Shown here piece after piece: positions 1-8,524 of a stretch of 39,792 bases of DNA. Numbering within the stretch: the stretch's first letter is position 1; each line of letters opens with the position of its first letter. Both the position numbers and the translations under genes were made by a program. Source of the stretch: Paenibacillus terrae (GTDB lineage Bacteria > Bacillota > Bacilli > Paenibacillales > Paenibacillaceae); assembly GCF_000943545.1 (NCBI RefSeq), contig NZ_JTHP01000059.1, positions 1 to 39,792 on the forward strand. The letters run 5' to 3'. Under the pieces are notes generated by a model. It did not search any database and was not told the origin of the DNA. It saw only the letters and a list, made by a program, of their open reading frames with translations.

Positions 1-28
1 GTACAGGAGCTTTCCATTTCTTGCTATA

Positions 29-102
<74 letters not shown>

Positions 103-270
103 AAAATGGTATTCGTTGGAACCTTATGTATTCAGCGCATTGATTATTATATCATATTTTTGCTAACTGTCAAAAGCATTTTTTTATCGTACAGTAAACA
201 GGCTGCAAAAGGAATCATTTGGACGCTGACGGGGTATTATGTACAAAAGGCCATGCTACGAAGGAGGTAT

Positions 271-570
271 ATGTCCGTGAGAGGTCTATTGTCATCACTT
301 TGTTATTTCAGTATTTTTTTCGCCCCTTTTCTGTTGCCTGTCATTGTATGGATTGCGGTACGGGACGAGTATGTTCGGGAACATGCAAAAAAGGCCATTT
401 TATCGCACATTTTCCCCATTATCGCGGCGATTCCGCTATTGTATTTTATCGCAACGGCGAATCATGCAGGTTCTGTAATCGGGTTTGTGCTGCTATTCGC
501 TGTGGTCTACCTCGGGGTATTTGTCTACAACATCTACAAAGGAATCATGACGCTCCGTGAAGCCGCATAA
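271..570 (+). CDS. DUF4870-like small membrane protein
   Basis: A 99-residue integral membrane protein. Three hydrophobic segments are visible (about residues 5-28, 45-62 and 66-88), and the polar stretch RDEYVREHAKKA after the first one is typical of DUF4870 (Tic20-like) proteins. The molecular function of that family is not established. The reading frame stays open upstream to 106, but the start at 271 is preferred because AAGGAGG lies four bases before the ATG at 261-267, and upstream codons would read through the tRNA promoter side. It ends just before a strong hairpin terminator and is probably monocistronic. Confidence 0.75.
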   Translation: MSVRGLLSSLCYFSIFFAPFLLPVIVWIAVRDEYVREHAKKAILSHIFPIIAAIPLLYFIATANHAGSVIGFVLLFAVVYLGVFVYNIYKGIMTLREAA

Positions 571-576
571 ATCTGA

Positions 577-630
577 AGAAGAAGCCTCCTGCATTCCGCG
601 AGTTAAGCGGGATACGGAGGCTTCTTTAAC
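577..630. terminator. bidirectional terminator between convergent genes
   Basis: GAAGCCTCC (581-589) pairs perfectly with GGAGGCTTC (616-624), and T-rich sequence follows on both strands. It separates the DUF4870 gene from the convergent small gene at 649-783. Confidence 0.8.
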
Positions 631-648
631 TATTTTTGATGGACAAAT

Positions 649-783
649 TTATTTATTACCGAAGCGTCTAGGACTTTTTGGCACTTCATGCCTTACGTTT
701 TTCTCAAGCACTTCTTCCGCAAATTCATTGTTATGAATATAACTGCTGCCTTTGTTCTTCTTATACTTCGCTTTGCCGTCTAT
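649..783 (-). CDS. 44-residue basic protein with a non-standard start codon (AUA or AUC)
   Basis: The minus frame reads roughly (M)DGKAKYKKNKGSSYIHNN, then an acidic stretch and a C-terminal PKSPRRFGNK: a short, charged, cytosolic-looking peptide of unknown function. No ATG, GTG or TTG is available. An in-frame TGA lies just upstream, followed by AAG GAG GGG AAA ATC ATA GAC. The consensus-grade AAGGAGG is placed so that ATA (783-781) has about 8 bases of spacing and ATC about 5. I chose ATA because the next residues DGKAKYKKNKGS look like a natural N-terminus. It could instead be a decayed gene with an ATG-to-ATA change. I do not recognise the family. Confidence 0.55.
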   Translation of the reverse strand: MDGKAKYKKNKGSSYIHNNEFAEEVLEKNVRHEVPKSPRRFGNK

Positions 784-865
784 GATTTTCCCCTCCTTTC
801 ACGCGGATCCCGCGGTGACGCTGGAGCCCAAATCAACAAAAGCCGAGGCATGGCGCATCCTATTC

Positions 866-1225
866 TCATACGCCGAACTCCTTGGCAAATTCCGTGCTGA
901 GCTCCCCATAGGAAAGTAACTCCCTTTTAAACTTTTCCCGTTCTTCTCCAGCCGTAATGTGAGTGGATTCGGTAAAAGCCTTATCCGTCACTTCCTCAAA
1001 CGCGGAATGCAGGTTATTGTCGTACCAATCCAGCGCCAGATCGGCATCATTACGAATGATGCGTACCATGTCATAGCCTTCCAGACCGTCCTGCTGATTG
1101 GTGGCGGTGATGTAGACCAGCAGTTCCGGGTCATCTGCCGCGCCGGGCCGCACCTCTACCTCTGCGCAGCGTACTCCGTCAAGTTCGGTGAAGCGGCGTA
1201 TTTTAGCATCCTTGATGTAGTACAT
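866..1225 (-). CDS. conserved hypothetical protein, 119 aa
   Basis: A soluble acidic protein that starts MYYIKDAKIRRF and has no signal peptide or membrane helix. I do not recognise a domain. The frame is open to 1372, but AAGGAGGAAGGCAA sits directly before the ATG at 1225, so that start is preferred over the longer 168-codon version. It is divergent from asnB, with about 160 bp between the two starts, and probably has its own promoter there. Confidence 0.6.
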   Translation of the reverse strand: MYYIKDAKIRRFTELDGVRCAEVEVRPGAADDPELLVYITATNQQDGLEGYDMVRIIRNDADLALDWYDNNLHSAFEEVTDKAFTESTHITAGEEREKFKRELLSYGELSTEFAKEFGV

Positions 1226-1389
1226 TTGCCTTCCTCCTTCCTTGCGAATACACGGGTTGCCCCATTTGTAGTTTTCGGAACGGACAGACATTTTATGCTC
1301 CTTTTCGGCATATATACTGATGAACTGGGGATTTAGTTTTTGTTTCATCCCAACACTGGATGAACACGACAAAGAGAGGATGAACAGAC

Positions 1390-3234
1390 ATGTGCGGAAT
1401 TACTGGTTTCATACAGTGGAACGGAGACTTAATGCATCAATCGGAGTTGCTGCTCAATATGACGCAAACGCTCTCCGATCGCGGACCGGATGCTGCGGGC
1501 ACCTGGATATCCAACCCGTGTGCCTTTGGACACAGAAGACTGAGCGTCATGGACCCGGAAAACGGCGCCCAACCCATGATCCGGCAGCTTGAGGATATCA
1601 CTTATACGATTGTATATAACGGGGAAATATATAACGCGCCTGAGCTGAAAAAAGAGCTGCAACAGCGAGGGCATTTTTTCCGGACACAATGCGACACAGA
1701 GGTATTGCTCGAAGCCTACATTGAGTGGGGCCCGGATTGTGTGGATCGGCTGAACGGCATTTTTGCCTTTGCGGTCTGGGACAGTGAGCGGGAGCAGGTG
1801 TTTCTGGCACGGGATCGGCTGGGAGTGAAGCCGTTATTTTACAGCCAAACCGGAGATGTATTCGTATTTGGCTCGGAGCCCAAAGCGCTGCTCCAGCATC
1901 CTGCGGTAGAAGCAGCAGTCGACGCCGAGGGCTTGGCTGAAATTTTTATTATCGGGCCTGCACGCACCCCCGGACACGGCGTCTATTCGTCCATGAAGGA
2001 GTTACGCCCCGGACATACGCTAACGTACAGCCGCGACGGTGTGCGCATTCAAGCCTACTGGAAGCTGGAAAGCTTTGCGCATGAGGATAACACCGAAGAA
2101 ACTGCGCTCAAAGTACGCGAGCTGTTGCTGGATACGGTGGAGCGGCAACTAATTTCAGACGTTCCAGTGTGCACTTTGCTGTCGGGCGGTCTGGATTCAA
2201 GCGCACTGTCCGCGCTGGCTGTCGAGTATTACAAGCGTACCGGGCAGGGACAAGTTCATACGTATTCGGTCGATTATGTGGATAACGACAAGCATTTTAA
2301 AGCCCACGCGTTTCAGCCCGGAGCCGATGCTCCCTGGATTCAGCGGATGGTCGATGAGTTAGGCACGAACCATCACTGGATCGAATTCGATACACCCGAG
2401 GTCGTAGCAGCGCTGAACAACTCCACGCTAACGCGGGATTTGCCCGGTATGGCGGATGTGGATTCGTCGCTGTATCTCTTTTGCCGGGAGATTAAAAAGG
2501 GAGCCACTGTCGCCATTTCCGGTGAAGCGGCGGATGAAGTGTTTGGCGGATATCCATGGTTTCATCGTGAGGAAATGCTCAATTCGGGTACGTTCCCGTG
2601 GGCAGTCGCTCCCGACATGAGAGCCAGTCTGCTGTCTCCCGAGGTGCGGGACTGGATCAAGCCCTTCGAGTATTTGAACGACCGCTACTCGGAAGCGGTA
2701 GGAGAAGTGCCAAAGCTGCCGGGGGAAACAGGTAAAGCTGCGCAAATGCGCGTCATGTCCTATCTGAATATCACCCGCTTTATGCCTACTCTGCTGGACC
2801 GTAAGGATCGGATGAGTATGGGGGCCGGACTGGAAGTGCGGGTGCCGTATTGCGACCATCGACTGGTGCAGTATGTATGGAACATCCCGTGGAGTATTAA
2901 AATGACGGGCGGACGTGAAAAAGGTATTTTGCGCAAGGCGCTGGAGGGTGTACTGCCGGATGATGTGCTGTATCGCAAAAAAAGCCCGTATCCCAAAACG
3001 CATAATCCTTCCTATCTTGCTGCTGTGAAAAAGCAGGCGCTCGATCTATTGGATGATTCCTCCTCCCCGCTGCTCAAGCTGATTGATGCCCAAAAAGTAC
3101 GGGATATCGCGGCCTCACCGGAGGCATCTACCAACCTGCCCTGGTTCGGTCAACTGATGTCAGGGCCTCAATTGTTCGCGTATTTGGCTCAAGTGGATAA
3201 CTGGCTGCGCACTTACAAGGTAGCGATTCGGTAA
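1390..3234 (+). CDS. asnB: asparagine synthase (glutamine-hydrolysing)
   Basis: Makes asparagine from aspartate, glutamine and ATP in the cytosol. The N-terminal class II glutamine amidotransferase domain (about 2-210) begins MCGITGF, with Cys2 as the nucleophile after Met removal, and has the RGPDAAG and YNGEIYN motifs. The C-terminal synthetase domain has the PP-loop SGGLDSS at 265-271, followed by GEAADEVFGGYPW and RKDRMSMGAGLEVRVPY. The length of 614 aa matches the long Bacillus-type enzymes (AsnO in B. subtilis is the same size), so it may be the AsnO orthologue. A weak GAGAGG site is 11 bases before the ATG. It is apparently monocistronic. Confidence 0.93.
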   Translation: MCGITGFIQWNGDLMHQSELLLNMTQTLSDRGPDAAGTWISNPCAFGHRRLSVMDPENGAQPMIRQLEDITYTIVYNGEIYNAPELKKELQQRGHFFRTQCDTEVLLEAYIEWGPDCVDRLNGIFAFAVWDSEREQVFLARDRLGVKPLFYSQTGDVFVFGSEPKALLQHPAVEAAVDAEGLAEIFIIGPARTPGHGVYSSMKELRPGHTLTYSRDGVRIQAYWKLESFAHEDNTEETALKVRELLLDTVERQLISDVPVCTLLSGGLDSSALSALAVEYYKRTGQGQVHTYSVDYVDNDKHFKAHAFQPGADAPWIQRMVDELGTNHHWIEFDTPEVVAALNNSTLTRDLPGMADVDSSLYLFCREIKKGATVAISGEAADEVFGGYPWFHREEMLNSGTFPWAVAPDMRASLLSPEVRDWIKPFEYLNDRYSEAVGEVPKLPGETGKAAQMRVMSYLNITRFMPTLLDRKDRMSMGAGLEVRVPYCDHRLVQYVWNIPWSIKMTGGREKGILRKALEGVLPDDVLYRKKSPYPKTHNPSYLAAVKKQALDLLDDSSSPLLKLIDAQKVRDIAASPEASTNLPWFGQLMSGPQLFAYLAQVDNWLRTYKVAIR

Positions 3235-3452
3235 GGGTTAGTCGTAACCTGACATAACCTTCCTCAAGGCAAAACGTGAATAGCTCGAGTTGTATGGAAA
3301 ATAATAAATGTCAAAAAGTCTATCCGCAGCTTGGTACCATCCCCTTCAAATTAGACACTCAAAAAATCCCACATGAACCATGGATAGAGTGAACTGGAGG
3401 GGATATGTGCATAACACGGTTTACTCAATTATGACTGGATCGGGAAATGAAA

Positions 3453-3487
3453 CTAAAAAACACAAACGGATCGTTTGTGTTTTTTAG
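3453..3487. terminator. perfect 16-bp hairpin, bidirectional terminator
   Basis: The left arm 3453-3468 begins CTAAAAAACACAAACG. It pairs without mismatch with 3472-3487 across a three-base loop. A-rich and T-rich outer stems make it work on both strands, and it lies between asnB and the convergent secreted-protein gene. The 220 bases before it hold no gene. Confidence 0.8.
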
Positions 3488-3507
3488 TAATTAGTTCGAC
3501 CAAAAAA

Positions 3508-4140
3508 TTACTCTTGAATTTTTTTTGCAATTTCCATCAATTCATCAAGAGTGGCATTAAAAGAGGAAACAGTATAAAAGTGATCTTTCGTAATCAGATG
3601 AACAACCTCTCTTGCTTGCCCGTCAACATAAACAGCAGTATGGTCGTTGATTTTAGTCGACTCAACCTTTTCCTCTTTATATGAGTCTTTCAAACTCTCA
3701 ATAGTAGCCTGTTCATCCATGTGGGATTCGGTTTGAATGACCATAATTTCTTTTCCATCATTCCCGCGATATGATTGTCTAATAACCAATCCATTCTCGC
3801 CTTTTAGTGCTGTTGTGTTTAATGGTTTCAAACTTACGTCCCCAGCCGCTGCTGCTGTTTTAAGCGAGGCTCCCTGCGCTAGATTAGGAATATGGATATC
3901 TTCTGCTGGTACATCAGATATGTTTATGAGTCCTTCGATATCAGTAGAGCTTTCAACTACTGTCTCTGCAGGTGTTTCCGTCGGCGCTTGTGCTGTTGAA
4001 GCATCAATTGCTTCTGCTTTCGTCTCAACCGGAACCTGTGATGGAACTTCCGATTCGGCAGCATAGGAATTATATACAAATGCACCACTACCTATTACAA
4101 GTGCGCCACCTAATGCTACAGCAACTAATTGTTTTTTCAA
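3508..4140 (-). CDS. secreted protein with DUF4367-like C-terminal domain
   Basis: 210 residues. An N-terminal signal peptide (KKQ, hydrophobic core to about 22, AYAAE-type cleavage near 28) is followed by a Thr/Pro/Glu-rich linker (about 30-65) and a folded C-terminal region (about 100-210). That region ends in HLITKDHFYTVSS and LDELMEIAKKI, which resembles DUF4367 domains of exported sporulation and outer-envelope proteins. The start codon is TTG (4140-4138), chosen because AGGAGGGG lies seven to eight bases upstream. It follows the peptidoglycan-binding protein gene by only 16 bp, so the two are co-transcribed. Function unknown. Confidence 0.75.
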   Translation of the reverse strand: MKKQLVAVALGGALVIGSGAFVYNSYAAESEVPSQVPVETKAEAIDASTAQAPTETPAETVVESSTDIEGLINISDVPAEDIHIPNLAQGASLKTAAAAGDVSLKPLNTTALKGENGLVIRQSYRGNDGKEIMVIQTESHMDEQATIESLKDSYKEEKVESTKINDHTAVYVDGQAREVVHLITKDHFYTVSSFNATLDELMEIAKKIQE

Positions 4141-4156
4141 ATTAAACCCCTCCTAA

Positions 4157-4633
4157 TTAATATACTGTACCTGAAGTAACGGTCCTATTATTGGTTTTGT
4201 ACAAAACTGCATATCTCATACCACTACCACTATCTCCTGTCCCATAAAACACGTAATAAGTCGAACTATCGGGAGTAGATAAGAAGAAAGATCTTCCTGG
4301 AACTTCAACAGAGACATTATAGTTCATTCTATTCCAAGTCCCCGAACCAGCTATTCCATCTGCTGTTAGTCCTTTAGCACTTTGAAAATTTTGGAGCCCC
4401 GATTTCACACCGCTACCAAAACTTCCATCAATCGTCCCTACGGTTCCCTGTTGTCCATAGGCCCATAAATTTGCTTGTAGTGCTCTCACATATCCCCCGC
4501 TGTCGCCTTGGCGCAAAGTAGGGAAACCACTAAAATCACTGGCAGCACTTGCTATGCTTGCAAGCCCGAGACTACCTACTAACGCCACAGATGCAACAGC
4601 TAGAGACATTACAGTTTTCAGGTTTCTTTTCAA
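4157..4633 (-). CDS. secreted peptidoglycan-binding protein (PG_binding_1)
   Basis: 158 residues. A signal peptide ends near ASAAS (about 31). One PG_binding_1 domain (about 38-105) shows LRQGDSGGYVRALQ, a glycine-rich DGSFG turn, LQNFQSAKGL and DGIAGSGTWNRM. A unique Ser/Tyr-rich tail follows. No catalytic domain is present, so it is probably a wall-attached partner of the downstream protein and not a hydrolase. The start is TTG (4633-4631) with a weak TAGGGA site. It is the first gene of a two-gene unit. Confidence 0.85.
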   Translation of the reverse strand: MKRNLKTVMSLAVASVALVGSLGLASIASAASDFSGFPTLRQGDSGGYVRALQANLWAYGQQGTVGTIDGSFGSGVKSGLQNFQSAKGLTADGIAGSGTWNRMNYNVSVEVPGRSFFLSTPDSSTYYVFYGTGDSGSGMRYAVLYKTNNRTVTSGTVY

Positions 4634-4920
4634 CGCAATTCCCTACATTTTAGAATTCTAGATTTTTAGCCCGGCTCATTTAACTCCTTGTTCTGATTAA
4701 ATAGAAATGATCCCCTTCTTCCCGAGACAAGAATGGACTTTATTAATCAGACTGATTATGTAAAAGGTTATTTGTATGTGTTTTATGACTAATAAAGAAC
4801 GTTCAAAATACAGCTACACTATTAATAGCTGCATATTGCATTTGGTTGTATTCTCTTACATTATAAGTTTATTTTTGTGATTCTTCAACAAAACTATGGG
4901 CAATCCTCCCAATCTATCAG

Positions 4921-4976
4921 GGGCACGCTGCGGAATTGAACCGCACATTAACTGGTTCCTTGCGCCAGCGCCTGCC
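4921..4976 (-). other. tRNA-like vestige lacking a D arm
   Basis: On the minus strand GGCAGGC (4976-4970) can pair 6 of 7 with GCGTGCC (4928-4922). Between them are a 4-bp anticodon-like arm and a perfect T arm (4945-4929) whose GGTTCAATTCC fits the T-loop consensus. There is no D arm and only about 55 nt in total, so it is not a functional standard tRNA. It lies in a 567-bp gene-free stretch (4634-5200) that also holds two hairpins. Confidence 0.4.
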
Positions 4977-5006
4977 ATTAAACCCCAGACTAATCTGGGG
5001 TTTAAT
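4977..5006. terminator. 13-bp perfect hairpin
   Basis: Arms 4977-4989 and 4994-5006 (core AAACCCCAGA / TCTGGGGTTT) close a CTAA loop. There is no clear T tract on either side beyond the stem, so its role as a terminator is uncertain. Confidence 0.5.
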
Positions 5007-5051
5007 TCTGGGTAACCTTCATGGAAATAGAAAAATCAAAAGTCTATACAT

Positions 5052-5086
5052 GATTATACCCCTGTCTACTTGACAGGGGTATAATC
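5052..5086 (-). terminator. 15-bp perfect hairpin downstream of rdgB
   Basis: GATTATACCCCTGTC (5052-5066) pairs perfectly with 5072-5086. On the minus strand a T-rich run follows after about ten bases. It is a likely terminator for gerM-rph-rdgB, although it lies 115 bp after the stop. Confidence 0.6.
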
Positions 5087-5200
5087 AGCTATCCTTCATT
5101 ATTGTTATATGTTAGCCTAATTATTTAGCCGTTCAATAAAACGGTGAGACAACAGACGCGTCTAAAGATTACTCAAGCCCAGTAGCTATATTGCTAAAAA

Positions 5201-5833
5201 CTATGCCTGCGGGTTCCCCAGCTTTTTCGCCAAGTCACGCAATGCTACACCACGGTGGCTAATGGCTTGCTTTTGTTCCAGCGTCAGCTCGGCCATCGTC
5301 TTTTCAAACTCCGGCAAATAAAACAACGGATCATAGCCAAATCCCCCGCTGCCTGCGGTTTCCGTTGTAATCCAGCCCTCCACCGAGCCGGTCGATTCCA
5401 AGGTCTCCCCTGTCTGCGGATTATACAGAATCAAGGTGCAGACGAATTGAGCCGGGCTTAGCAAAGGCTGTCCGGTATCATCACCAAGCTGCTTCGATTC
5501 CAGAACGTCGAGCAGCTTGATATTGTTTTCGTGATCGCTGGCTCCTTCTCCGGCATAACGGGCCGAGTATACGCCCGGCGCACCGTCCAGCAAATCCACG
5601 CACAGGCCGGAATCATCAGCCAGCACAGGCAATCCGAGCACATCTCCGACCGCTTTGGCCTTTTTCAAAGCATTCTCGGCAAAGGTTTTACCATCCTCAA
5701 CGACATCAGGGATGTCAGGATAGTCGTACATGCTTTTGACTTCCTTGCCAAACGGAGCAAAGGCATGTGCGAATTCACGCACTTTTCCTTTATTCTTCGT
5801 AGCGACAATAACAACCGGACCCTCCAACAGCAT
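5201..5833 (-). CDS. rdgB: XTP/dITP diphosphatase (HAM1/RdgB family)
   Basis: Hydrolyses dITP, dITP-like and XTP nucleotides to monophosphates, cleaning the nucleotide pool. Family motifs are clear: ATKNKGKVREF near the N-terminus, DDSGLCVDLLDGAPGVYSARYAG in the middle (cut here as DDSGLCVDLL and GAPGVYSARYAG), GFGYDPLF and SHRGVALRDL at the end. At 210 aa it is family length. Its ATG overlaps the rph stop in a TGATG arrangement, which suggests translational coupling. This matches the rph-ysnA pair of Bacillus. Confidence 0.95.
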   Translation of the reverse strand: MLLEGPVVIVATKNKGKVREFAHAFAPFGKEVKSMYDYPDIPDVVEDGKTFAENALKKAKAVGDVLGLPVLADDSGLCVDLLDGAPGVYSARYAGEGASDHENNIKLLDVLESKQLGDDTGQPLLSPAQFVCTLILYNPQTGETLESTGSVEGWITTETAGSGGFGYDPLFYLPEFEKTMAELTLEQKQAISHRGVALRDLAKKLGNPQA

Positions 5834-6594
5834 CAGGCCCCAGCCCCCGCACGTCCTGCTCCGATCTTGTCTGCAATCGGGCCGAGCACTTCTTTTTGAC
5901 GCTCGATCATTTGCAGAATTCCTTGTTCACCCAAGCTGAGCAGTTGATCCAGCTCTTGACGGTCGAACGGACTTTCTTCACCCGTACCTTGCAGCTCAAC
6001 ATACTTGCCGCCACCCGTCATCACGAGGTTCATGTCTACCTTGGCCTTGGAATCCTCTTCATAGTTCAGATCCAGCAGCGCCTTGCCACCAACAACCCCC
6101 ACGCTGACGGATGCCAGAAAATCAGTAATTGGAAAAACAGGCAGCTTGTGCTGGACTGCAATTTTATTTACAGCAATCGCCAGCGCTACGAAAGAACCGG
6201 TAATTGAGGTCGTGCGTGTGCCGCCATCCGCCTGAATCACGTCACAGTCGAGCGTAATTGTCCGCTCACCCAGCGCCTGCAAATTCACAACCGAACGCAG
6301 CGCTCTTCCGATCAGACGTTGAATTTCCATCGTCCGGCCTGTCAGCTTCCCACGTGCAGCTTCTCGCTGATTACGCGTATGGGTCGCCCGCGGAAGCATG
6401 GAATACTCTGCCGTTACCCAGCCCTTTCCTTGTCCCTTCATAAAGGGTGGAACGCGTTCTTCCACAGTAGCTGTACAGATGACTTTCGTCTCGCCAACCT
6501 CTATAAAAACAGAGCCCTCCGCATACTTATTTACTCCTGCTGTCAATTTCATCGGGCGCAGCTCATCACCGTTTCGTCCGTTAGATCTACTCAT
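5833..6594 (-). CDS. rph: ribonuclease PH
   Basis: Phosphorolytic 3'-to-5' exoribonuclease that trims tRNA precursors. At 253 aa it carries the hallmark segments RSNGRNGDELRP at the start, VTAEYSMLPRATHTRNQRE and GRTMEIQRLIGRALR, and CDVIQADGGTRTTSITG. It is the middle gene of gerM-rph-rdgB and lies 93 bp after gerM. The stop overlaps the rdgB start by one base. Confidence 0.97.
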   Translation of the reverse strand: MSRSNGRNGDELRPMKLTAGVNKYAEGSVFIEVGETKVICTATVEERVPPFMKGQGKGWVTAEYSMLPRATHTRNQREAARGKLTGRTMEIQRLIGRALRSVVNLQALGERTITLDCDVIQADGGTRTTSITGSFVALAIAVNKIAVQHKLPVFPITDFLASVSVGVVGGKALLDLNYEEDSKAKVDMNLVMTGGGKYVELQGTGEESPFDRQELDQLLSLGEQGILQMIERQKEVLGPIADKIGAGRAGAGA

Positions 6595-6687
6595 GCTTTT
6601 TCCTCCTACGTCGTATGCAACCTGTTCTTATACATTTATTCTACCAAAGTGTGCAGGCAAAAGCACCCCAAGGACGATTCGCCGCCC

Positions 6688-7746
6688 TTAAAGAGGAATT
6701 TCGTTAATATGCTGCGGCTTGGCTACAGGCTCTCCATAATTCTGATTATTTTGTCCAATCACGCTTTTTTCACCGTTCAGCTCAATCCGGATTTTGGTTT
6801 TAACCGTATCCTCTGAATTGTCTGCCGCCGTCAGCACGACCGATTCCAGAAACTCGGCAGGCACCGCTTCTCCCTTGGCAAACATATCATCCGAGAGCGA
6901 TACCGTAATTACGTTATCCTTGGAGCGTTCCACGGATTTCAGAGCCGTCTCTCCTGTCATGACTTCCTGTAGTCCGTCCTGGGTCTGCGGCCCCTGGATC
7001 AACTGATGCAGCGCGGACTGAACACGATCTTTTTCCGGGCTGACCAGCCGTGTTACAGGCACATAATATTGAACTCCAGCGGGAGATGAGGACGAAAAAT
7101 ATACCGTGACCGGACTGGAATCCAGCGGCGTTACACCATGACCAACCTCCAGATTAATGCCTACTGCGCGGGTCAGCGGATGATCCAGCGGTGTGCCGCC
7201 AACAGGCATTTCGTTCAGCTTTTTGCCATCCACCCAGATTTGTACACTTTGAATATCGGGACGGTCAGTCAGGGTCCAGGTCAAGCTCTCCATTAATTTG
7301 CGTTCTTCCTGTGCCTTGTAGCTCCCAAACGATTTGTTAAATTCGACGACTGCCAGCTTGTTCTTCTTGTCCACCGTCACACTCTTCACTTCTGTACCTT
7401 GGGGCAGCACGCCCTTGAAACCCTCCGGCAATAATCCGGCATACGGCCCGCCCTCCACCAGCGTTTCCAGCGCCGACTTGGCATCCGCCTGCACATCACC
7501 TGTAGCAATCGGCAAAGATACCGGAGCCAGTAGACCGTTATGATCCTGTAAAAATACAGCCCTCAGCTGTCCAGTGCTGATGGGAGCTTTTCCGGTCACC
7601 GCTTTGATCATAGACTGCTCCGTCGTGGATGGCGGGGGATCAATAGACGCCGATTCATTGCCGAAAAGGCTACAGCCGGACAACAACAACGGCAGGGACA
7701 GCAGCCCTACTACGGACGTCACGCGCAATGGATGTTTTATGTTCAT
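6688..7746 (-). CDS. gerM: GerM domain-containing spore germination/sporulation lipoprotein
   Basis: 352 residues. A lipoprotein signal peptide ends in the lipobox LLSGC (Cys about 25), so the protein should be anchored outside the membrane. Two GerM (sporulation and spore germination) domains follow, about 60-180 and 205-325. Each has the pattern of a long strand segment, PL(D/T)/VQSALHQLI-type helix and a late VVEFNKSF or VITVSLSD strand. B. subtilis GerM is needed for septal peptidoglycan remodelling and assembly of the SpoIIIA-SpoIIQ complex. Position before rph is the conserved arrangement. Confidence 0.93.
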   Translation of the reverse strand: MNIKHPLRVTSVVGLLSLPLLLSGCSLFGNESASIDPPPSTTEQSMIKAVTGKAPISTGQLRAVFLQDHNGLLAPVSLPIATGDVQADAKSALETLVEGGPYAGLLPEGFKGVLPQGTEVKSVTVDKKNKLAVVEFNKSFGSYKAQEERKLMESLTWTLTDRPDIQSVQIWVDGKKLNEMPVGGTPLDHPLTRAVGINLEVGHGVTPLDSSPVTVYFSSSSPAGVQYYVPVTRLVSPEKDRVQSALHQLIQGPQTQDGLQEVMTGETALKSVERSKDNVITVSLSDDMFAKGEAVPAEFLESVVLTAADNSEDTVKTKIRIELNGEKSVIGQNNQNYGEPVAKPQHINEIPL

Positions 7747-7898
7747 AAATGAAGTTCCTCCCTAACAATTTTGTACAGATTGTACTAATATGTATACGAG
7801 CCTCGCGTAAAAAATAACTACTTTTTCAGCCGACTGGACACACTGGTCATAATTGCAGTAGAAATCAGGAACGATACGAGGAGGGAAACTTCAACTTT

Positions 7899-8456
7899 AT
7901 GGACAAGAAAAAAGTGCCTTATAGCCTGAACAGTAAAAAAGTAGCCGATGCCACCCGCGAATGGCTGCACAAGCGTGGTGTAAACATTACAGAGATCGCA
8001 GAGCTGGTCATGCTTTTACAAAAAAAATATTATCCGAATTTAACGATGGAAGAATGTATGGAGAATGTGGAAAAGGTGCTGATGAAGCGCGAAGTCCAAA
8101 ATGCGGTGCTCACAGGCATCCAACTGGATATCCTTGCCGAGCAAGGCGCTCTCCTTCCCCCATTGCAGGATATGATTGAAAATGATGAAGGGCTGTACGG
8201 AGTGGATGAAATTTTGGCCTTTTCCATTGTGAATGTATACGGCAGCATTGGATTTACGAATTACGGTTATGTCGATAAGCTTAAACCGGGCGTGCTGGAA
8301 CGACTGAACGATAAAAGCCTGGGGCCAATCCATACGTTTCTGGACGATATTGTCGGGGCTATCGCTGCTTCGGCCAGCAGTCGTATCGCCCATCGCAAGC
8401 AAGCGGAACGCGAACAGGAGCTTGGAGAAGAAAGCGCCCCGGATACGACTCGTTAA
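7899..8456 (+). CDS. phosphatidylglycerophosphatase A-family protein (PgpA/YutG-like)
   Basis: 185 residues without obvious membrane helices. The region VDEILAFSIVNVYGSIG through HTFLDDIVGAIAASASSRI matches the short soluble PgpA/YutG family, in which conserved Asp/Glu residues bind metal. The N-terminal 30 residues (VADATREWLHKRGVNITEIAELV) are typical of the Firmicute branch. The predicted role is dephosphorylation of phosphatidylglycerophosphate or a related lipid phosphate, inferred from family only. GAGGAGGG lies 13 bases before the ATG, which is longer than usual. It is divergent from gerM. Confidence 0.8.
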   Translation: MDKKKVPYSLNSKKVADATREWLHKRGVNITEIAELVMLLQKKYYPNLTMEECMENVEKVLMKREVQNAVLTGIQLDILAEQGALLPPLQDMIENDEGLYGVDEILAFSIVNVYGSIGFTNYGYVDKLKPGVLERLNDKSLGPIHTFLDDIVGAIAASASSRIAHRKQAEREQELGEESAPDTTR

Positions 8457-8524
8457 TTAAAGAAGGATAGGATAGAATAGAATAAAACAGAACAGATATA
8501 TGCAGTGTAAGAGGAGAACAAGAT

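Noticed and set aside
2428..3003. 191-codon antisense frame inside asnB
   Set aside because: It has no ribosome site and runs against a long, fully conserved enzyme; codon structure explains the open frame.
4921..4976. Functional tRNA gene
   Set aside because: No D arm, no proper anticodon loop and no CCA; kept only as a tRNA-like vestige.
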